Assembly (NCBI GenBank): GCA_026873275.1
Contig: JANTUC010000018.1
Coordinates: 186,001 to 250,000 of the forward strand
Direction of reading: 5' to 3'
Source of the DNA: Pseudopithomyces maydicus
Taxonomy: Eukaryota; Ascomycota; Dothideomycetes; Pleosporales; Didymosphaeriaceae
Length of the DNA: 64,000 bases
Below are positions 57,501-64,000 of this stretch, in pieces; the first letter of the stretch is position 1; each line of letters opens with the position of its first letter. The translations under genes were made by a program, and so were the position numbers. The notes beneath the pieces are model-generated. The model made no database searches and had not been told where the DNA came from. It saw only the letters and a program-made list of their open reading frames with translations.

Positions 57501-58695
57501 ATAAACTATCATGTCATGATCTTACAGCGGTATTCAGTGGATCTGGACAACTAATCGACTTTTAATCTTCACCACTAAATCATCATTGCATGACGACTGG
57601 GATAGATCTATGAGCAAAATATCTGTAATTTTACTGCGATGGCGATGTTGGTCGATAGTTGATGATAAATAGATCGTTCAATTTGCGCTCTTGTCGGCAT
57701 GATGCAGTCAAATTCTTAGGATATCAATGCAATGACTGGGTATACCAAACTCCAATGGCCTCTACGGAATTAGGTATGTATTGTCTAATGAACAATTTTT
57801 GAAAAATCTGTTCAATTTGCTATTCAGCAGCTACCGCCAAAACCGGATCAGGTCAATCATGATAAACCAAATCGCCGGATCAGCTATAGTACCACCGCGT
57901 GACTTAGTTCACAACTTAGCGAGCAGCCCCAATACGATATTCTTGCATCTCTCCCCAATCAAGTAAAGTCTTGAACACACGTATGCAGCCCTAACCAATG
58001 TCCTCGCTTATCTAGACCTTTGTGTGCACACTCACGTCCCTTCAGGCTGCCATGCCGAGGCGTCTCCACCAGTTGTTCGCACACGCGCATTACCCCCAAC
58101 GTTCTCAGCAGACACTCCACGCCCGAACAACACGACCTTATCGACCACTCTACGCTCTCATATGCAGTCCTCCCACAAAACACCCACCGACTGGCCCATA
58201 TAAATGCACATTTTATGCCCCCCGCACAACACACATACCCGTGTCGCCAGCTAGTCCTAACCCAACCGCACTAGCAGGGGTGAATGTTTCGTCTCGCCAA
58301 CCATCCGACCACTCACCATCTCGCATCCATCCAAGAGTCATACTTCGGCGGCTACGTGTGCTTACGGCCAGTCAAACATGCAAGCCCGTCTCGCTGGCGG
58401 GTGATGCAGCGCGCAAGCCCCCGTCCGTTGCTGGGATGCCTCGGACGGATAACTCTGGATCGTGGCCGCGTCCCTGGCTAAGTTCGCTTTTAGTGAGGCC
58501 CTGAGGAGCACTAAGAGGTGTGACTCTACTCCTACCCTCGCGAGCGATTGACGTGTGCACACCGTCCCGTCTGTCGCGAGTCGGGGGTTCTCTTCGCTTG
58601 CGCGCCCGTGTGCGTGGGTATAAATTCGCACAGTGTATTTTGTTTATTTTGTTTTCTTGTCAGATTGATTTTCGAGATTGCGCTGTGGAGTCGAG
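54522..58695. other. Gene-free region, 4.2 kb
   Basis: Low-GC sequence between 55.4 and 58.0 kb without motif-bearing frames, containing decayed repeats (next entry). The 58.0-58.6 kb stretch is C-rich on the plus strand and leads into the promoter of the 58696 gene. Confidence 0.5.
56000..57050. repeat. Dispersed repeat remnants C
   Basis: Two related segments share TGTCGAGAGGG (near 56078 and 56456, about 380 nt apart), each followed by ATCA-rich sequence. The 56703-56780 and 56941-56990 parts match the remnants at 51.65 kb and 21.72 kb. This looks like one decayed family scattered through the gene-poor parts of the window. No terminal repeats or coding parts were found. Confidence 0.5.
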
Positions 58696-59967
58696 ATGAG
58701 GGATCGGGGTGAGCAGAGTGTTGGCGATGGCGAGGTCTCGAGTTGCGTTTCGAATCTCATACATGCTTTTACAGATGGATTGAATGTTTTTAAAAGACTA
58801 CGAGAGCGGCGGAAGAGGAGAAAGAGTAAGCAGAGGGAGAGGGAGGAAGGGCCCTCGGGCGAGGAGTTGCAATTAAGCAACTCTTTGAGGAAAGGACCAG
58901 TTGAGCTGAAAGAGAAGTATGAGAATTGTTATGGTGATAAAGGTGACAAATTTGCGAAAGGTGACGGTAAGTCTTATTGTACAGCCGTACAATGGTTGCC
59001 TAGCGAGCGACAACATACTGATCGCAAAACAGCAATTGCACATGCCTCGCTTGTAGAGACTTTAATCAAATTCAATACTGGCCTCGTGAGAATTATCGCG
59101 ACCTTCTTGCACCACGACTCCAAGAATAGCGATCTGCGTTTGGACTACAAGTCACTGACCAGTCTCTCGGACGCGTCTAGACGAGAGGCTCTCGATAGCA
59201 TGAACAAATTGTACCAGAGACTCAGCCAATCCCAATTGCAACTACACCGGACGATGGAGATCAAGACCGAGCCCGAGAAGAAAAGGCGCAGTTCGTCTCG
59301 ACAACGGTCACAAGGTCCCACCGTAACGCGCGTGTCAATCAAGACCGCTGGGAACTCAACCCAAACGCAGCTCGCCATGGTGCGACCAAGAGCCGCCCGC
59401 AAAGGCTCTTCCAGCAGCTCCAGCTCTTACTCTTCCAGGTCAACATCAACAAGAGCGAGTTCGCCGTCGTCAAGCCCTCCAAGGTCGCCTCTGCCAGAGT
59501 ACTCTCCCAAGGACCCCTACCCACCGCAAAAGGCACCAGCAGTCAAGCCCATCACTGCTGCAACCAAGAAGTCCTCTCCCCCAACTGAGCCCGCGCGACC
59601 AAAGACCTGGCCCCAGCCAAAATCCAAGCCAGCGCCTTTCAAAAGCTCACTGCCAACGCCACCCGAGTACTTCGCGCTGGAGAGCATGCCGCCCCACATG
59701 CCTCTTCCCTTTTCCAACGCAACGCATAGTGTTCCTAGACGACGTGCTGATAAGCCCACGCTGTCGACTTACACGTTTGCTTCCGACAGCACCAAGTTGG
59801 GGGAGATTCCGCAGCGCAACTGGACGGTGCCGTTTGATTTCGAGGAGGCCGCGAGATTGAATGCTGAGGTTGCGGTGAAGGGTCATCCTGTTGTGGCTAC
59901 GTCGGCGGAGCACAAGACGAGGACGAAGAAGGGGTTGCGCAGCTTGTTTAAGAAGCAAGGTGCATGA
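58696..59967 (+). CDS. Hypothetical protein, about 401 aa, helical N-terminus and Ser/Pro-rich middle
   Basis: ATG 58696 (MRDRGEQSVGDGEVSS). A 66-nt intron 58967-59032 (GTAAGT...ACAG) is likely, although it is a multiple of three and stays open, so it could be retained. The N-terminal half has a basic patch (RLRERRKRRKSKQRERE) and a helical region (AHASLVETLIKFNTGLVRIIATFLHHD, LDSMNKLYQRLSQSQLQLHRTM). The middle is Ser/Pro/Lys-rich; the end has YTFASDSTKLGEIPQRNW, PFDFEEAARLNAEVA and a basic tail (KKGLRSLFKKQGA). No membrane segment or enzyme motif. I do not recognise the family; the conserved-looking C-terminal motif suggests a real gene. Confidence 0.75.
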   Translation: MRDRGEQSVGDGEVSSCVSNLIHAFTDGLNVFKRLRERRKRRKSKQREREEGPSGEELQLSNSLRKGPVELKEKYENCYGDKGDKFAKGDGKSYCTAVQWLPSERQHTDRKTAIAHASLVETLIKFNTGLVRIIATFLHHDSKNSDLRLDYKSLTSLSDASRREALDSMNKLYQRLSQSQLQLHRTMEIKTEPEKKRRSSSRQRSQGPTVTRVSIKTAGNSTQTQLAMVRPRAARKGSSSSSSSYSSRSTSTRASSPSSSPPRSPLPEYSPKDPYPPQKAPAVKPITAATKKSSPPTEPARPKTWPQPKSKPAPFKSSLPTPPEYFALESMPPHMPLPFSNATHSVPRRRADKPTLSTYTFASDSTKLGEIPQRNWTVPFDFEEAARLNAEVAVKGHPVVATSAEHKTRTKKGLRSLFKKQGA

Positions 59968-60491
59968 AGAGGAGGAGTGATGACGATGATGATGAAGATG
60001 GTTATGATTACGTTTTCGTTTTAGTATGGGGTTGGCGTTTCCTTGACTTTGACTTGGGTGTATTACTGCTTCATGACGACGACGACTGTTTACGAATTTC
60101 TTTTCTACGGCGGGCATATACCCTCTTATTCTCTCCAAGCGTGGAGTTGGGATGCATCTGATGGATTTGGTTGGGTTTTGTACTAGGTCTGATTTTCTTT
60201 TTGAATTTAGTACTATATCGTATTTCTTGATATTAATTTGATTTTCTTTTGCTTTTGAACTTCCTTTCTACCATAGCCAATGTTTGTCCAACTACTCCAA
60301 TGCTCTTCAATAGACCCGTGACATAGCTGGGGCGTTTGACCGTTAGCCGTTAGCCGGCCGTTATCGATAAAGCTCAGGCATCCCTGCAACTACCGTCATC
60401 AATTCACAGCCCCAGTTTCATTCTACGCCCTCTCATGAGTCCACCGTGGCTTTAGATACACATTGTCCAGAGGTTGTGTTTCCACTGGAAG
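59968..60491. other. Intergenic region
   Basis: Contains a GAT/GAC-rich stretch just after the stop codon (59980-60005) and no supportable gene. Confidence 0.5.
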
Positions 60492-62387
60492 ATGCGTTCC
60501 ACAACTACCGCGCTGTCTTTCTTGGCGTCCACTGCCGTGGCTCTGCGCAGCAGTGGGAATGGAGAGCTTGCCGGCGCTCAGCCTGTCGTGCCACCGAAAC
60601 GCGTCGCGATCATAGGTAAATAGAGCTCTCTTAGACTTCTCAGTGTGATGAGTTTCCAAAAAGAAAGTCAAAATCATATATCCGCGCCTATATCCTCGTG
60701 TATATCGCAGTGCTGATGGGCCCTCGTAGGCGCCGGCGCAGCAGGCTCGTCCGCTGCCTACCACCTAGCACAACGCGCCCATGACAGTGGAATCCCACTT
60801 CATATCGATGTCTTCGAGCGCGAATCGCATATTGGCGGTCGGTCCACCACCGTAAACCCGTGGTCGGATCCCGCCCAAGCTGTCGAGCTGGGCGCATCCA
60901 TCTTCGTCGAAGTAAACCACATCCTCGTGAACGCTACCAAGGCGTTCAACCTCTCCATAAGATCCAGTTCGCGGACTGATGCCAACGTCCCTGAAGTGGG
61001 TATATGGAACGGGAAGGAGCTGGTCTTCACGATGAACGAAGGCGGATGGTGGGATATCGCGAGGCTGTTCTGGAGATATGGATATGCGCCGGTGAAGGCT
61101 AATGCGCTGATGAAGGAGACGGTGGGGAGGTTCATGAGGATGTATGAGAGGCCGGCGTTTCCGTGGAAGAGCTTGAGCGATGTGGTGCAGTTGGTGGGGT
61201 TGACGGAGGTGACGGGATTGACGGGTGAGCAGTATCTCAAGAACAAAGGAGTTTCGGACAAGTTCGCGAACGAGATCGTTCAGGCGAGGTGAGTTTATGG
61301 TTTTTGCCACCCAAGGTTGATATTGAGTTGGCGATCATGACTGAATTGGGCATTGCTGCGTCGTACAACAACAACCACTAACAAAGCTTAGTACTCGTGT
61401 TAACTATGCTTCCAATCTGGGCACAATTCATGGCGTCGAAGCCATGGTGTGTTTGGCTACTAATGGGGTAAGCTACGCATGCGCAACCGTCTCCATTCAA
61501 ATGATACTAACGCTCGACGAACAGGCTATGTCCATCGCCGGCGGCAACTGGAAAATCTTCGCGCACATGCTCAAGTCGTCCACCTCCATCTCCACCCACC
61601 TCAACACCACAATAACCCATATTTCCAAGCAACAAACCCACACCTACAACCTCACCACCTCCTCCGGCCAAATCTCCACCTTCGACGAAGTCATCCTCGC
61701 CACCCCCTCCAATTCTCCAACCTCATCATCAACCCCAGCCCCCGCCACACCCCGGACCAAATCCCCTACGTACACCTCCACGTAACCCACTTCGCCTCCC
61801 CACACAAACTAGATCCCTCAGCCTTCGGTCTCCAGCCCGACAAGCCCGTCCCAGATTACGTCCTGACGACCCTCCAAGACGACGAATCCTACGGCTCAGA
61901 ACCGCACGTCGGCCGCGCAGGCTTCTTCAGCATCTCCATCGTCAGCTCGGGCGTCAACAAGCTCGCGCCTCAGCCGCGCAGCGAGTACATCTACAAGATC
62001 TTCTCGCCGCACCGCATCGACAGGCGATTTCTCTCCCGCGTGTTGGGGCGCCCTGTTACGGAGGAGGAAGCAGAGGAGGGAGTGCTGGATGGCACGGTGA
62101 GCTGGATTAATCACTGGGAGGTGCATTCGTATCCGTATGAGTATCCGCGGGTTACGTTTGAGGAGGTTGCGTTGGACGAGGGGTTGTGGTATACGAGTGG
62201 GATTGAGAGTTTCATCAGTACGATGGAGACAAGTGCGTTGGCGGGGAAGAATGTGGCGGAATTGATGGTTCAGAGGTGGGTTGGGGAGGGCGAAGGTGGG
62301 TATGGGGGGGAGGGCCTGGGGGCGGAGAGGGAGTGGGGGTTTGAGGGGTTGGGCGGCGCGCAGAAACCGTTGAAGGAGAAGATTTAG
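60492..62387 (+). CDS. Prenylcysteine lyase/oxidase-like flavoprotein; apparent 1-nt frameshift
   Basis: Exons 60492-60615, 60730-61288, 61392-61467 and 61525-62387. A signal peptide (MRSTTTALSFLASTAVAL) is followed by the FAD dinucleotide motif VAIIGAGAAGSSAAYHLA across intron 1, FERESHIGGRSTTV, and ELGASIFVEVNHIL. The prenylcysteine lyase domain follows (VNYASNLGTIHGVEAMV, SIAGGNWKIFAHML), then INHWEVHSYPYEYP and GLWYTSGIESFISTMETSALAGKNVAE. These enzymes cleave farnesyl- or geranylgeranyl-cysteine released from degraded prenylated proteins. The frame shifts at the C5 run 61703-61707: ...DEVILATP continues as LQFSNLIINPSP only in the next frame. One extra base makes exon 4 exactly 288 codons. 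Confidence 0.9.
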
Positions 62388-63205
62388 TTCGGTTGTGGGA
62401 TGGTGGGAATGAAATTGATGATAGTGATAGTGCTCAGTAACAAGCTTTCGTGTTGACGAAGATATGGAACATGTGATGATGCTAATGTTTTCGCAAATGA
62501 TGGTACGGACACCGCATTATTCTTACGTGGACGAAGATTTGGACTTGGTTTAACTAGGAAACAGGACATTTTACTTTGATGGTGAGTTGGCGTTATAGAT
62601 TGTGTTCCCTAGTTTTTCAAACGTTATCATGACAAGTGGAAGTCGATGCCAATCGTGACACGCATATTCATGCATTGTTGTGTACCGCACCATTTGGTAC
62701 TTACAGCTAGGTATTTCGAGTCAAGCAGCTTTCGTTTATAGCTGGTAAAATATGATAAGGACAAACCGCGTGTACTGTAAGTATCTTACATCCGCAGCCA
62801 AATAAACAGCCAAAATGAAGACTGCGTTCACCACAAGCAACACCAATATCAATCAATTAGGTCCACTTATAGACATTACTGAAGCAAGGCACTTGGTATT
62901 CATATTAGGCATGTTGAATTTCTCCGTTGAAGCTACTAAGAAAAATGCGAGTGCTATGCTGGGGAATGGCGAGGCTTCCTTGTGCATTCCAGTCTAAAAC
63001 ACAGAGTGCCCTTTTTTGCTGCTAGCTCTTCTGGAGATCATTCGATTTTGAAAGAAGGGAATAAAGGCGCTGTCATCGCATCGTTGTTCTCCTAAACCGA
63101 GTCAGAATCTCACCAGAAGCAAGAGCACCCGCATGTAAAAGTGAATCATTAAGAGTAAAGGCACGTACACAAACTCATGTGTCTTCATCGTAAGGTTCGT
63201 CCCGA
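62388..63205. other. Intergenic region
   Basis: No gene supported. A 60-codon plus frame at 62815-62997 has no signal peptide, motif or intron support. Confidence 0.45.
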
Positions 63206-63412
63206 TTAGCACCATTCGACGGTGCTTTTGCAGCAGAAGGGGAACACTTTGGTACCGCTGGAGCCGGAGCATTGTCTAGGGAAGTCTGGGGCGCAATTGT
63301 CCTCCGTAGCTGGGCGGATGTAGCAGCCGCTGTTGCCAATCTCGGTCTGGGGACGGGCGAGGCCTGTAGTGGCGAGGCTCGCGAGGAGGAGTGCGTAGAG
63401 GCTGAACTGCAT
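63206..63412 (-). CDS. Small secreted cysteine-rich protein (effector-like)
   Basis: A 68-aa protein starting at ATG 63412; the frame is open upstream, but the signal peptide begins exactly here (MQFSLYALLLASLATTGLA). The mature part is about 49 residues with six cysteines (C30 to the C-terminal C68, including an adjacent FCC pair), enough for three disulfides. Size, signal peptide and Cys content fit small secreted proteins of fungi: effectors, antimicrobials or hydrophobin-unrelated surface proteins. The CxnCxnCxnCCxnC layout is not one I can assign. Single exon. Upstream, CCACTCCTCCATTGAAG-type leader sequence and TATAAAAG (about 63533-63540, read on the minus strand) give a plausible promoter. 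Confidence 0.75.
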   Translation of the reverse strand: MQFSLYALLLASLATTGLARPQTEIGNSGCYIRPATEDNCAPDFPRQCSGSSGTKVFPFCCKSTVEWC

Positions 63413-64000
63413 GTTGGTAGTGTTTTGGTGGGCGCTTTTTCGTAAGAGGAGTCGTATTGGGTATAGATCGGGTGTGATTTTAGAGCGCGGGTTGGATAGT
63501 TGCTGGAACTTCAATGGAGGAGTGGGACTGCTTTTATACACAAAATAGATGTCCTTATTTTCCCATGCTACCGAGGTGATAGCCAAAGAATATGCCCAGC
63601 CTCATGTGAACTGATCATCTCCTCATACCGTCTATCATTCTCCCCCATCCGGATGCCAATAAATGCGTTCAATGCCATTCCTCAAGGACCTCGAATTCAA
63701 CCCATGCATTCTTACGTCTTACTCCTTGGCTACGACCACGGTGATTCTTACCACTCCTGCCTCCCACCAAGGAAAAATACTCGCCTCCATTAACAATCTA
63801 TTCCACCCCAGGAGTCGACCAACCATTTATAGCGAACAATATCAACGTTATTTCCGGTTCTGGAAAAAACGGTGATGCATATGCTTGTCTTAAAGATGAA
63901 GCTATGCAGGCTAGGCGAGCAAGGGGGTCGGTCCGAAGCGGGGAACAGCGACTAGTTCGGCAGCGTTCCGAGCCTGTAGGCCAGGAGGCGAAGGTCGAAA
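63413..64000. other. Promoter of the small secreted protein and window edge
   Basis: Open frames here lack motifs. The last 100 nt are GC-rich and could belong to a gene that continues outside the window; this cannot be judged. Confidence 0.4.

Noticed and set aside
58022..58504. 160-codon plus frame in C-rich promoter sequence
   Set aside because: Low-complexity composition driven by base bias; overlaps other equally open frames.
62815..62997. 60-codon frame after the prenylcysteine lyase gene
   Set aside because: Too short and without signal peptide or motif.

Overview
The window is nuclear DNA of a filamentous ascomycete (Pezizomycotina). Short GT-AG introns of about 50-190 nt interrupt most genes, and the gene set is fungal: a Zn2Cys6 regulator, a HET-domain protein, a lactose-permease-like MFS transporter, Gpi1, condensin Smc4, exosome Rrp6, Mdm35, Cox20 and DNA polymerase epsilon Pol2. 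A dothideomycete is my guess, from general gene style only. No tRNA, rRNA, CRISPR array or intact transposon was seen.

Layout. 0-9 kb: a secreted ADP-ribosyltransferase-like gene with a cysteine-repeat tail, two uncharacterised conserved genes, and a sugar transporter. 9.6-14.9 kb: GPI1 with a small membrane ORF just upstream, and a CCCH/FG-repeat nucleoporin (Nup42 type). 14.9-18.7 kb: no protein gene. It holds repeated promoter-like cassettes (inverted repeat TGATG-N5-CATCA, then a TATA box) flanking a degenerate satellite; this is the most unusual part of the window. 18.7-20.9 kb: a HET-domain gene broken by an in-frame TGA. 23.4-45.2 kb: a dense housekeeping block (SMC4, RRP6, MDM35, a MAPEG protein, a PARG-like macrodomain protein, an uncharacterised gene, COX20, POL2), with several divergent pairs. 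45.2-58.7 kb: gene-poor and partly AT-rich, with a Zn2Cys6 regulator, an AnmK-like gene with altered active-site motifs, and decayed dispersed repeats. 58.7-64 kb: an uncharacterised gene, a prenylcysteine lyase-like gene, and a small secreted cysteine-rich protein.

Working connections. The central block is unlinked core biology: chromosome condensation, RNA decay, mitochondrial lipid and cytochrome oxidase assembly, and replication. The edges hold the fast-evolving secreted, incompatibility and regulatory genes. Four otherwise conserved genes (nucleoporin, RRP6, the 36 kb gene, the prenylcysteine lyase) each contain one apparent single-base deletion that falls in or beside a C/G run. This looks more like systematic homopolymer under-calling than four independent pseudogenes. 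Exon boundaries given here were read by eye; where phases close exactly I say so.
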